Below, piece after piece: positions 25,233 to 33,552 of a stretch of DNA of 36,293 nucleotides. Position 1 is the first letter of the stretch. The number at the start of each line of letters is the position of its first letter. Under the pieces are notes generated by a model that had not been told where the DNA came from, made no database searches, and saw nothing but the letters and a program-made list of their open reading frames with translations. Source of the stretch: Betaproteobacteria bacterium RIFCSPLOWO2_02_FULL_66_14 (GTDB lineage Bacteria; Pseudomonadota; Gammaproteobacteria; Burkholderiales; SG8-39); assembly GCA_001770475.1 (NCBI GenBank), contig MERB01000021.1, positions 44,147 through 80,439 of the forward strand, in the 5' to 3' direction. Made by a program: the position numbers and the translations under genes.

Positions 25233-25265
25233 GAAACCCATGACATTCCAGAGGACGGGGTCGAC

Positions 25266-27227
25266 ATGAAACTCTCCCGGTTGCTGGGGACGCTGATTTC
25301 CCTGCTGTGGGTGCTGGTGTTCATCGGCACGCTCGGAATCGTCATTCAGAGCACCAAGGATTTCCTTCAGAAAACGCTCGAATCGCACGCCCAGGACACT
25401 GCGACGTTCCTTGGCCTCGCGATTACGCATAGCGGGCGGGTGAAGGACGTCGAGACGGTAGAGCGCATGACTGCGGCGATCTTCGATCGCGGTTACTACC
25501 GCGAGATCCAGGTGCGCGCGATGGACGGCAAGCCGCTCGTCACGAAGCGGGTCGAACAGGCGGTCGAAGGCGTGCCGCAGTGGTTCATCGAGCGTTTCCC
25601 GCTCGAGACGCCGCGGATGGACGCGATCGTGATGGACGGCTGGCGCCAGGCGGCGAAAATCGAGGTGGTGAGTCACCCCGGGCACGCGTACGCCGAGTTG
25701 TACCGCGTGTCGTCGCAATCGTTCTGGATCCTGCTTGCCGCCGCCATCGTCTCCCTGGTGGTCGTGCTGACGGCGCTGAAGCTCGCGCTGCGGCCCCTCG
25801 ACGATATGGAAGCGCAGGCGATCGCCATCACCAAACGCGAGTTCAAGGTGCTGCCGAAGCTGCCGTGGGCGCGCGAATTGCGCCGCGTGGCCGGCGCCCT
25901 GAACCAGATGGTGGTGTCGGTGGAGCGCATGCTCACCGAGCAGACCGATCTGGCCGAGAAAATGCGCAAGAAGGCCTACATCGACCCGGTCACCGGCCTG
26001 ATGAACCGCAACGATTTCGCCGAGCGCGTTTCGCACCTGATCGGCGCGCCGACCAAGTTCTCCACGGGCGCGCTCGCGGTCATCCGCATCCGCGGTTTCA
26101 TGGCGTACAACGAAAAAAATGGACGCGTCGAGGGCGACGCGCTGCTGAAGCGGGTGGCGACGCTGCTCGGTATCGTCACCGAAAAAAGGGCTGGCGCGCT
26201 GCTTGCGAAGCTCGACGGCCCGGAATTCGGCGTCGTCGTGCCGGAACTGCTGGACGCCGACGTTCCCAAGCTCGGCGACGAGTTGATCGGCGCGCTGGCG
26301 GAGATCGAGGAATTTCCGCGCACCGAAGCGAGCGTCATGGCGCACGCAGGCATGACGTACTACCGGTTTCACGAGGGCGCGTCGTTCGGCAAGCTGATGG
26401 CGACCATGGGTGCCGCGCTTGGCGTGGCCCAGGCGCGCGGCATTCCGGCGTGGCACGTGGAGATGGAGGGCGCGGCGCAGGCGGTCAACACGATGTATGC
26501 CGAAATCAACGGCATGTTCAAGGTGGGTTTGCCCGCCGATCGCGTGGCGCTGCAGTTCCAGCCCGTTCGGGCGACCCGCATGCCCGAATCCGACTGGGCC
26601 TATCGCAGCGAGTCCTGCGTCCGGATTCTCGGTTCGGACGGGCAGCTCATCCGAGCCGGCCTGTTCATCGCCACGGCGAAACGGCTGGGCGTACTGCAGT
26701 TGCTCGACAAGGTGGTGGTGGAAAAGGTCATGCAGCGCATTGCGGCGAGCGGCCCGGTGCGCGGCGGTGCGACCGCCGTGAATCTGTCGCTCGAATCGAT
26801 CATCGATCCGCCGTTCGTCGAGTGGCTGCATGCGAAGCTCAAGGCCCAGCCCGAAGTCGCGCGCCACGTCATCGTCGCGGTCATGGAGCAATCGATCATC
26901 GGTCACATCGACAGCGTGAAGGCTGCCTTCGGCCGCCTGCGCGAGACGGGCGTACGCCTGTCGATCGACCGGTTCGGCCAGAGCACGGCCTCCGTCGGCC
27001 ATCTGCGCAGTCTCGACGTGGACTACGTCAAGCTCGACGGCAGTTACACCCGCGGCATGGCTGATTCGAGCGACAAGCAGTTTTTCGTTCAGGCAATCGT
27101 TGGAATCGCGCACGGCCTCGGCATCCAGGTGCTGACCGAGTACACGGAGACCGAGACCGACTTCGAACTGGCGAAGAGCCTGCTCGTAGACGGTGCGCAG
27201 GGTTATTTCATCGGCAGGCCGGAGTAA
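25266..27227 (+). CDS. lapD: LapD-like inside-out c-di-GMP receptor
   Basis: The 653-residue inner-membrane receptor should bind c-di-GMP inside the cell and then hold LapG in the periplasm, which protects the adhesin. Membrane helices are at about 6-28 and 152-172, flanking a LapD/MoxY-type periplasmic domain. Trp126 in VMDGWRQAAKIEVVSHPGHAY matches the Trp known to contact LapG in Pseudomonas. A HAMP domain follows. The GGDEF motif is degenerate (LDGPEF, 316-321) and the EAL motif is replaced by LQFQP (429-433), so neither synthesis nor hydrolysis is expected. The EAL-like fold is otherwise complete to FIGRPE at the end. GAGG precedes the ATG. No active diguanylate cyclase is encoded nearby. 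Confidence 0.93.
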   Translation: MKLSRLLGTLISLLWVLVFIGTLGIVIQSTKDFLQKTLESHAQDTATFLGLAITHSGRVKDVETVERMTAAIFDRGYYREIQVRAMDGKPLVTKRVEQAVEGVPQWFIERFPLETPRMDAIVMDGWRQAAKIEVVSHPGHAYAELYRVSSQSFWILLAAAIVSLVVVLTALKLALRPLDDMEAQAIAITKREFKVLPKLPWARELRRVAGALNQMVVSVERMLTEQTDLAEKMRKKAYIDPVTGLMNRNDFAERVSHLIGAPTKFSTGALAVIRIRGFMAYNEKNGRVEGDALLKRVATLLGIVTEKRAGALLAKLDGPEFGVVVPELLDADVPKLGDELIGALAEIEEFPRTEASVMAHAGMTYYRFHEGASFGKLMATMGAALGVAQARGIPAWHVEMEGAAQAVNTMYAEINGMFKVGLPADRVALQFQPVRATRMPESDWAYRSESCVRILGSDGQLIRAGLFIATAKRLGVLQLLDKVVVEKVMQRIAASGPVRGGATAVNLSLESIIDPPFVEWLHAKLKAQPEVARHVIVAVMEQSIIGHIDSVKAAFGRLRETGVRLSIDRFGQSTASVGHLRSLDVDYVKLDGSYTRGMADSSDKQFFVQAIVGIAHGLGIQVLTEYTETETDFELAKSLLVDGAQGYFIGRPE

Positions 27228-27299
27228 GTGCATAATCGCTGGCCTTGGGTTTGACGGAGATTCCTGCGCCTGCAGGCAGTTCGTGATCGGAGTTGTTCG

Positions 27300-29468
27300 G
27301 TGAACGAAGCAATAGCCAAGAAGCAGTGGGAAATTCCGCCGACACGGCTGTCGGCGGACGACCCGTTGCTCAAGTGTCTCGTCCTGCTGACGCGATTCTT
27401 CAATCGTCCGTTTTCGGCCGAGACCCTGTCGGCGGGCTTGCCGCTGGTTGACAATCGCCTGACGCCCGCGCTTTTCGCGCGTGCAGCCGAGCGCGCCGGG
27501 CTGACGGCCAGCGTCGTCACACGCAAGTTGGAGAAAATTTCGCCGCTGGTGCTTCCGGCGGTGCTGCTGCTCGATGACGGGCGCGCTTGCATCCTTCGAA
27601 GTGTCAAGCCTGGCGGGATCTGCGAAATCGTCGATCCCGACACGGGCGGTGCCGCGGACAGGTCGCTCGCGGAGGTGCAAAAGGAGTACTCCGGGCACGC
27701 GATTTTCCTGCGCCAGCAGCTGCGGTTCGATTCCCGCACCGAGCACAGCGCGGTGCCGCGAATCGCCCACTGGTTCTGGGGCGTGGTGCGGCAGGCTTGG
27801 CCGATCTACGGCGAAGTGCTGCTGGCTTCGGTGCTGATCAATACGTTTGCGCTCGTGATGCCGCTGTTCATCATGAACGTGTACGACCGCGTGGTGCCGA
27901 ACGACACGACCGAAACGCTTTGGGCGCTGGTCGTGGGGGTTTTCATCGTGCTTGCGTTCGATTTCGGCATGCGGATGTTGAGGGCCTATCTCATCGACAT
28001 CGCCGGCAAGCGGATCGACGTCATCCTGTCGGCGAACATATTCGAGCGCGCCATGGGAATGCGGATGGAGGCACGGCCGGCGTCCGTGGGTTCGTTCGCC
28101 AGCAACGTGCAGGAGTTCGAGTCGTTCCGCGAATTCATCACCTCCGCAACGATCACCGCGCTGGTCGACTTGCCGTTCGTGTTCCTGTTCATCGGGGTGA
28201 TCTTCTGGGTCGGCGGCAATGTCGGTCTGGTGCCGCTCGCCGCGGTGCCGATCATCATCCTGGTGGGTCTGCTGCTGCAGCGCCCGCTGGGCGAAGTGAT
28301 CCAGCAGACCTTCCGCTACGGGGCACAAAAGCAGGGGCTGCTGATCGAAAGCCTGGCCTCGATCGAGACGGTCAAGGCGCTCTCGGCCGAAGGCGCGCTG
28401 CAGCGCAAGTGGGAGCAACTCGTCGGCACCATCGCGCGGCTCGGGATCAAGGCGCGCACGCTGTCGCAGGCGATCATCAACATCTCGATGACGGTGCAGC
28501 AGCTCGCGAGCGTCGGGGTCATCGTGATCGGCGTGTACCTGATCTACGAGCGCGAACTCACGGTCGGGGCGCTCGTCGCCTGCACCATTCTCACCGGCCG
28601 CGCGCTTGCGCCACTCGGTCAGGTCGCCGGCCTGATGACGCGCTACCACCAGTCGGTCGTGTCGCTGCGCACGCTGCAGAACATCATGCAATTGCCGCTG
28701 GAGCGCCCGGCCAACAAGAGCTTCGTCCACCGACCGAACGTGCGTGGGGACATCGAATTCCGCAACGTCACGTTCTCCTACCCGGGACAGAAGACACCGG
28801 CGCTGCAGGGCGTGTCGTTCAAGGTTGCGGCGGGCGAGCGCGTCGGCCTGATCGGGCGCATCGGGTCGGGCAAGTCCACGATCGAGAAACTGGTGCTGGG
28901 GCTTTACACGCCGACGTCGGGGTCGATTCTGATCGACGGCGTCGACGTCAACCAGATCGATCCGGCGACGCTGCGCAAGAACATCGGATACGTTCCTCAG
29001 GACGTCGTGCTGTTCTACGGCACGGTCAAGGAAAACATCCTGTACGCGGCGCCTTATGCGGACGATGCGGCGATGCTGCGCGCGGCGGATATCGCCGGCG
29101 TCACCGAATTCGTCCATCCGTCGGCGCAGGGTTTTGACCTGCACATCGGCGAGCGCGGCGACGGGCTTTCGGGCGGGCAACGCCAGACGGTGGCGGTCGC
29201 GCGTGCGCTGCTGCTCGATCCGCCGGTTCTGATCATGGACGAGCCGACCAACGCCCTCGACAACCGGTCCGAGGAGACGTTCAAGCGCAAACTGGACCTT
29301 TACCTCGCCGGCAAAACCGTCATGCTGGTCACGCACCGTGCGTCGCTGCTGACGCTGGTGCCGCGCCTGATCGTGCTGGACGGCGGGCGAATCGTTGCGG
29401 ACGGTCCGAAGGAGCAGGTGATGCAGGCGCTTTCGGGTGGAAAAATCAATGTCGCCAAGCGAGCCTAG
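27300..29468 (+). CDS. lapB: Type I secretion ABC transporter (LapB-like)
   Basis: The 722-residue inner-membrane exporter ATPase powers adhesin secretion. Residues about 20-130 form a C39-like domain in which the peptidase Cys-Gly is replaced (DPLLKCLVLLTRFF), so it should bind substrate without cutting. The ABC membrane domain is at about 155-440. The nucleotide-binding domain has Walker A GRIGSGKST (519-527, Lys525), signature LSGGQRQTVAVARAL (623 on), Walker B VLIMDEPTNALD (Asp647, Glu648) and the H-loop VTHRASLL. The start is GTG with GGAG seven bases before it. The 72-base gap after lapD has CATAAT at 27231-27236, which could be an internal -10. lapC starts nine bases after the stop. 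Confidence 0.95.
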   Translation: MNEAIAKKQWEIPPTRLSADDPLLKCLVLLTRFFNRPFSAETLSAGLPLVDNRLTPALFARAAERAGLTASVVTRKLEKISPLVLPAVLLLDDGRACILRSVKPGGICEIVDPDTGGAADRSLAEVQKEYSGHAIFLRQQLRFDSRTEHSAVPRIAHWFWGVVRQAWPIYGEVLLASVLINTFALVMPLFIMNVYDRVVPNDTTETLWALVVGVFIVLAFDFGMRMLRAYLIDIAGKRIDVILSANIFERAMGMRMEARPASVGSFASNVQEFESFREFITSATITALVDLPFVFLFIGVIFWVGGNVGLVPLAAVPIIILVGLLLQRPLGEVIQQTFRYGAQKQGLLIESLASIETVKALSAEGALQRKWEQLVGTIARLGIKARTLSQAIINISMTVQQLASVGVIVIGVYLIYERELTVGALVACTILTGRALAPLGQVAGLMTRYHQSVVSLRTLQNIMQLPLERPANKSFVHRPNVRGDIEFRNVTFSYPGQKTPALQGVSFKVAAGERVGLIGRIGSGKSTIEKLVLGLYTPTSGSILIDGVDVNQIDPATLRKNIGYVPQDVVLFYGTVKENILYAAPYADDAAMLRAADIAGVTEFVHPSAQGFDLHIGERGDGLSGGQRQTVAVARALLLDPPVLIMDEPTNALDNRSEETFKRKLDLYLAGKTVMLVTHRASLLTLVPRLIVLDGGRIVADGPKEQVMQALSGGKINVAKRA

Positions 29469-29477
29469 GGCATAGCC

Positions 29478-30809
29478 ATGGCACAGGCGATGGAGCACCG
29501 GGAAGACATCGATTACATGAGCGAAACGGCTGCGGCCGCGATGCAGGGTCCGCCGACGTATTCGCATGCGCTCCTCTGGGCGGTGGTCGCGTTCATCGTG
29601 GCGTTCGTGGTCTGGGCCGCGTATGCCAACATCGGCGAGACGACGGTCGGAGACGGCAAGGTCATTCCGTCGAGCCAGGTTCAGGTGATTCAAAACCTGG
29701 AGGGCGGCATCGTTTCGGAGATCCGGGTCAGGATCGGCGACGTGGTGAAAAAGAATCAGATCCTGATGCTGATCGACGACACGCGCTACACCTCTTCGTT
29801 CCGCGAGAACAAGGCGAAGAACGACGCACTCGGCGCCAAGATTGCGCGCCTCACCGCGGAGGCTTCGGGAAAGCCGATCGATATGCCGGCGAACGTGCGC
29901 CGTGACAATCCGGATCTGGCCGAGCGGGAGTTGACGCAATACCGCTCCCACCAGGCTGAATACAATGCCAACGTCGCGGCGATCAATCAGCAGATCGACC
30001 AGCGCACCCAGGAGTTGAAGGAAAAGCGTTCGCGCCTGGTTCAGATCAACGCCAGTATCGAACTGCTCGACCGGGAACTTGCGATGTCGCGGCCGCTGGT
30101 GAAGCAGGGCGCGATGTCGGAGGTCGAGCTGCTCCGGCTCGAGCGCCAGGCCGTCGAGCTGAAGGGCGAGTTGGACTCGACGAAGATTTCCATTCCGCGG
30201 CTCGAATCCGCAGTCTCCGAGGCGCGCCAGAGGTTGGAGGGCTACATTGCGAAATTCCGCAATGACGCGCAAGGGGAACTCAACCAGGTGCGCGCCGAGC
30301 AGGAAGGGGTTGCCGCGACCAGCGTCGCGCTCAAGGACCGGGTCGAGCGGGCGGTCGTGCGCTCACCCGTGACGGGGACCATCAAGTCGGTCAAGGTGAC
30401 CACGATCGGAGGCGTCGTCCAGCCGGGTTCTGAGCTTCTCGATATCGTTCCGCTGGAAGACAATCTGCTGGTCGAGGCGCGGATCAAGCCGCGCGACATC
30501 GCATTCATTCGCCCCGGCCAGGAAGCGCTGGTCAAGATCACGGCCTATGATTTCTCGATCTACGGCGGGTTTCCGGCCAAGGTCGAGAACATCAGTGCGG
30601 ATTCCATCACGGATGAAAAGAAGGGCGACAGCTACTATCTGGTGCAGGTTCGCACGACCAGCAACGTGCCTGCGCGAAGCGACAAACCGGTGGCGATCAT
30701 TCCGGGAATGACTTCTACGGTCCACATCCAGACCGGGGAAAAAACGTTCCTGCACTACCTTTTGAAGCCGATCATCAAGACCAAGGAAATGGCGTTCCGC
30801 GAGCGCTGA
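29478..30809 (+). CDS. lapC: Type I secretion membrane-fusion protein (HlyD family, LapC-like)
   Basis: The 443-residue adaptor links the LapB exporter to the TolC-like channel across the periplasm. It has a short cytoplasmic N-terminus, one membrane helix at about 30-50 and a split lipoyl domain (NLEGGIVSEIRVRIGDVVKK, then VRSPVTGTIKSVKVTTIGGVV). A long coiled coil at about 105-270 separates the halves. The C-terminal barrel ends in the family motif IIPGMTSTVHIQTGEKTFLHYLLKPI. It is co-transcribed with lapB, with a nine-base gap. Confidence 0.95.
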   Translation: MAQAMEHREDIDYMSETAAAAMQGPPTYSHALLWAVVAFIVAFVVWAAYANIGETTVGDGKVIPSSQVQVIQNLEGGIVSEIRVRIGDVVKKNQILMLIDDTRYTSSFRENKAKNDALGAKIARLTAEASGKPIDMPANVRRDNPDLAERELTQYRSHQAEYNANVAAINQQIDQRTQELKEKRSRLVQINASIELLDRELAMSRPLVKQGAMSEVELLRLERQAVELKGELDSTKISIPRLESAVSEARQRLEGYIAKFRNDAQGELNQVRAEQEGVAATSVALKDRVERAVVRSPVTGTIKSVKVTTIGGVVQPGSELLDIVPLEDNLLVEARIKPRDIAFIRPGQEALVKITAYDFSIYGGFPAKVENISADSITDEKKGDSYYLVQVRTTSNVPARSDKPVAIIPGMTSTVHIQTGEKTFLHYLLKPIIKTKEMAFRER

Positions 30810-30837
30810 TACGCGCGCCGCGAACCCCTAAGCGAAC

Positions 30838-31494
30838 ATGGCGATCCTGGTTGCGTCTCAGGATACTGAACTGATCGACCGCTGCCGACGGGCGGTGAGT
30901 GCCGAGCACCAGCTCGAAGTGAGGGGCGATTTCGCGCGAACCCTGGAGAGGATCCAGTCGCTCGCGCCCGCCGTCGTTCTGCTGGATGCGGGATTGCTGA
31001 CTTCACCGATCGAGAAGCAGGTCGCTACGATCGTCGCCGCTGGGCGCACGGCGCGCGTCATCGTCCTGACCCAGGTCTTCCAGGAAGACGAGGAAATTGC
31101 CCTGCTGAAGGCCGGCGCCAAAGGCTGTTGCCGGCGCGGCGTCGATGCGGAGTCCCTGCAGCGCGTTATCAACGTGACGCAGAGTGGGGGCGTTTGGGTC
31201 ACCCGGACCCTGCTCCCGAGGCTGGTGATGGAATTGCGACGTGCTGCTGCAGCGCAGCAGGCCCCGACCCCGCTCAGGTCAGCGACCGGAAAGCACGTCT
31301 CGGACAAACTGGCCGGGCTCTCGGTCCGTGAACGTGAAATCGTGAGGCTTCTGGTGGATGGCGCCACCAACAAGGAGGTCGCAGGCGCCCTGAACATCTC
31401 CGAACGCACGGTGAAGGGTCACTTGTCGAACGTGTTCCAGAAACTCGGCGTCACCGACCGGCTCAAACTCGTTCTCATGGTGCGCGGCGAGTGA
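30838..31494 (+). CDS. LuxR/FixJ-type regulator with degenerate receiver and WVTR motif (VpsT-like?)
   Basis: The 218-residue protein has an N-terminal receiver-like domain (about 1-117) and a C-terminal LuxR helix-turn-helix (about 150-215: LSVREREIVRLLVDGATNKE, then SERTVKGHLSNVFQKLGV). The receiver is atypical. The usual acidic pair after the first strand reads VASQD, and the conserved Lys is Arg (GCCRRGVD). An Asp remains in VVLLDAGLL and a Thr in VIVLTQ. Just after the receiver is Trp120-Val-Thr-Arg123. In the same place VpsT of Vibrio cholerae has W[F/L/M][T/S]R, which binds c-di-GMP. Control by c-di-GMP instead of phosphorylation is therefore possible. Many NarL-type regulators have loosely similar residues here, so this is inference. 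It lies 28 bases after lapC and probably controls the adhesin locus. Confidence 0.9.
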   Translation: MAILVASQDTELIDRCRRAVSAEHQLEVRGDFARTLERIQSLAPAVVLLDAGLLTSPIEKQVATIVAAGRTARVIVLTQVFQEDEEIALLKAGAKGCCRRGVDAESLQRVINVTQSGGVWVTRTLLPRLVMELRRAAAAQQAPTPLRSATGKHVSDKLAGLSVREREIVRLLVDGATNKEVAGALNISERTVKGHLSNVFQKLGVTDRLKLVLMVRGE

Positions 31495-31567
31495 CCTGGA
31501 TTGAGCGGATTGGGGCCGGTGGAGCGGCGGACCGATTTTTGTGCAATGCATGATGTGGCATCGTGCG

Positions 31568-31596
31568 TTGTTAAACTCGGACAAACCTGATAGAAA
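31568..31596 (+). promoter_or_regulatory. Candidate extended -10 promoter in front of the TolC-like gene
   Basis: TTGTTA (31568-31573) and TAGAAA (31591-31596) are spaced by 17 bases, and TG at 31588-31589 gives an extended -10 context. Each box matches the consensus at 4 of 6. They lie in the 275-base, relatively AT-rich gap (31495-31769) between the regulator and the TolC-like gene, in which I find no gene. This would give the TolC, small-protein and M23 genes their own start of transcription. Confidence 0.35.
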
Positions 31597-31769
31597 TGAT
31601 CGCGTTGGGAAGAGTGTTGCAGGATCACGACAGGGAATTTTTCCGCATCGAGCAAAAGCTGTTTTTCCATTTACGCCAATCGGTTAGATCAGTAACCTTT
31701 CAAACAGACTGAATAACGCGTGGACTGGCGAAGGGTGGCGCGCTCCCCGTTTCCTAGAGGAATGACTCA

Positions 31770-33125
31770 ATGAAAAAACATTCGGTTTCTATTCTGGTCG
31801 CTGCGGTTGCGTTGGCGTTCGGTGCACCGGTCGGTGCGGAGACGCTCAAGGAAATCGTGACCTTGGCGGTGGAAACTCATCCCGAAGTGCTGAGCGCGAC
31901 CCACAAAAAAGATGCTGCAGATTCGGCGAAAGAGGCGGCCTTCGGAGGCTACTTGCCGCGCATCGATGCGGTGATCGCCGGTGGAAATGAGCGAAGCCAG
32001 AACCCGAGCACGCTCCTTCTCAATCCGCCGCCGAACAACCCGACGGGAAATCCGGGATGGGTCAAGCTGCCGCGCTACCAGGAAACCGTCATCCTCAACC
32101 AGATGCTCTGGGACGGGCTCGGCACACGCGCCGAAGTGGCTCGGCGGCAGGCGATTTCGGACTCTTCCGCGCACCGCGTCTACGGCACCTCGGAAGACAT
32201 CGCGCTGCAGACGATCGATGCGTATCTGGACGTGCTCAAGAATACCGATTTCGCCGGCTTTGCGAAGGAAAACCTGGCGGCCCATCAGAAGACCTACGAT
32301 CAGGTGAAACTGCGCGCCGACCGCGGCGTCGGTCGCAGGGCGGATCTGGAGCAGATCGAAGCAAGGCTCGCGCTGGCGCAATCCAATCTTTCAGCCGCGG
32401 AAAGCACCCTGCGGGATTCGGAGATTGCGTACCTCAAAGTGGTGGGCAAGGCGCCGATCAGTTTGACCCGGCCCGATCGCCCTGCGATCCCGGGGTCGGT
32501 GGACGAAGCGGTGGCCACCGGGTTTCAGAACCACCCGATCCTGAAATCGTCGCTCTCGGACATCGAGGCCGCGCAAGCGCAACGCGAAATCGCAAAATCG
32601 TTCTATTCACCCAGGATCGAGCTGGAGGCGAGCTTTTCGAACAACCGGGATCTGGACGGCGTCTCCGGACCGAACCGGGATCGCCTGGTCATGATGTTCA
32701 TGAAGTGGAATCTGTTCCGCGGCGGGTTCGACCTCAACCGCAACCGGGAAACCGCAAAGCAGATCAGCGAGGCGCAGGAAATCTCGCGCAATACGCGGCG
32801 GCAGGTCGAGGCTGCGGTTCGCCTGGCCTATAACGCCTTCGCCACTGCGCGTGACCGGCTTCCGTCCCTGGACCGCTACGTCAAAGCGAGCGATGCGACG
32901 CGCGTCGCTTACGCGCAGCAGTTCAACATCGGCCAGCGCACCCTGCTCGACTTGCTCGACGCGGAAAACGAATACTTCACGTCGCGCAAGACCCAGCTGG
33001 ACGCTCAGATCATCGAGCTGCAGGCCCGGTTCCGCGTGCTGAATGCGATGGGCGCGCTGCTCCAGTCGCTCGAAGTCAAGCCTTCAGGGCACGCTTTCGT
33101 TGCGACCGGGTCTGAGGGTAAATAG
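31770..33125 (+). CDS. lapE: TolC-family outer-membrane secretion protein (LapE-like)
   Basis: The 451-residue precursor has a signal peptide cleaved after about residue 24 (ILVAAVALAFGAPVGA-ET). The mature part is a typical outer-membrane efflux protein: long helical repeats with two related halves. These include TLKEIVTLAVETHPEVLSA at the N-terminus, LDVLKNTDFAGFAKENLAAH and LRADRGVGRRADLEQIEARLALAQ. The second-half counterparts are NIGQRTLLDLLDAENEYFTSR and FRVLNAMGALLQSL. It would complete the LapB-LapC channel in the outer membrane. AGAGGAA precedes the ATG at a good distance. The symbol follows the Pseudomonas lap nomenclature by position and type. Confidence 0.93.
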   Translation: MKKHSVSILVAAVALAFGAPVGAETLKEIVTLAVETHPEVLSATHKKDAADSAKEAAFGGYLPRIDAVIAGGNERSQNPSTLLLNPPPNNPTGNPGWVKLPRYQETVILNQMLWDGLGTRAEVARRQAISDSSAHRVYGTSEDIALQTIDAYLDVLKNTDFAGFAKENLAAHQKTYDQVKLRADRGVGRRADLEQIEARLALAQSNLSAAESTLRDSEIAYLKVVGKAPISLTRPDRPAIPGSVDEAVATGFQNHPILKSSLSDIEAAQAQREIAKSFYSPRIELEASFSNNRDLDGVSGPNRDRLVMMFMKWNLFRGGFDLNRNRETAKQISEAQEISRNTRRQVEAAVRLAYNAFATARDRLPSLDRYVKASDATRVAYAQQFNIGQRTLLDLLDAENEYFTSRKTQLDAQIIELQARFRVLNAMGALLQSLEVKPSGHAFVATGSEGK

Positions 33126-33155
33126 GCGAACTCTCGCGCCTCGGCGCGATTCGGC

Positions 33156-33178
33156 GGGGCGCGATGCGCCCCGTCTTT
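33156..33178 (+). terminator. Weak terminator-like hairpin after the TolC-like gene
   Basis: GGGGCGC (33156-33162) pairs with GCGCCCC (33166-33172) around GAT, followed by GTCTTT. The U-run is short and interrupted, so partial read-through into the next three genes is likely. Confidence 0.4.
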
Positions 33179-33197
33179 GCTTGAGGTGGCGGAAGAC

Positions 33198-33536
33198 ATG
33201 CCGTACGTGACGCGCGACAAGTCGGGCAAAGTCAGCGGTGTCTCGGATCGTGCCGAGATCGGCCTTTCAGAGGAAGTTGGGCCGGACCATCCGGAACTGG
33301 TGCAGTTCCTGGTCGATCAGGGCCTTTCTACGCCGGAGTCGATCCGTCAGACGCTGGCTGAGAGCGACCTGCAAATGGTGCGCCTGGTCGACGACCTGAT
33401 CGACCTGCTCATGGACAAGGGACTGATCAAGTTCACCGATCTGCCGCAGGCGGCCGGGGAGAAATACCTGCACCGCCAGGTGGCGCGCAAACAGCTGCAG
33501 GGCAACCTCGTCGTCGACGAAAACGACATTCTGTAG
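33198..33536 (+). CDS. Small acidic protein of type I secretion loci (112 aa), function unknown
   Basis: The 112-residue protein has no signal peptide or membrane span, so it should be cytoplasmic. It opens MPYVTRDKSGKVSGVSDRAE. Its core is LAESDLQMVRLVDDLIDLLM, followed by DKGLIKFTDLPQAAGEKYL and an acidic end, VVDENDIL. I recall similar proteins, often mislabelled 'tryptophan synthase subunit beta-like', beside T1SS adhesin genes in other proteobacteria; this is memory, not a search. I chose ATG 33198 because GAGGTG lies nine bases upstream. A TTG at 33177 would extend it by seven residues. Its place between the channel and adhesin genes suggests a role in adhesin production or targeting, but nothing in the sequence proves this. 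Confidence 0.8.
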   Translation: MPYVTRDKSGKVSGVSDRAEIGLSEEVGPDHPELVQFLVDQGLSTPESIRQTLAESDLQMVRLVDDLIDLLMDKGLIKFTDLPQAAGEKYLHRQVARKQLQGNLVVDENDIL

Positions 33537-33552
33537 CCGGCGCGTCCCCGGC

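Noticed and set aside
25203-30272. A 1689-codon open frame on the minus strand opposite lapD, lapB and lapC
   Set aside because: It lies exactly antisense to three clear genes with intact motifs. Its translation is rich in Arg, His, Asp and Leu without domains, as expected from complementary codons of GC-rich genes.
31556-31573. A sigma-54-like TGGCAT ... TTG sequence upstream of the TolC-like gene
   Set aside because: The spacing between the GG and the -12 element is one base too long and the required GC is GT, so it does not meet the consensus.
31419-31670. An 83-codon minus-strand frame in the gap before the TolC-like gene
   Set aside because: It overlaps the end of the LuxR-type gene, has no ribosome site and no recognisable features.
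33177-33197. TTG at 33177 as the start of the 112-residue protein
   Set aside because: The ATG at 33198 has a better-placed ribosome site (GAGGTG), and MPYV is the start I recall for relatives.
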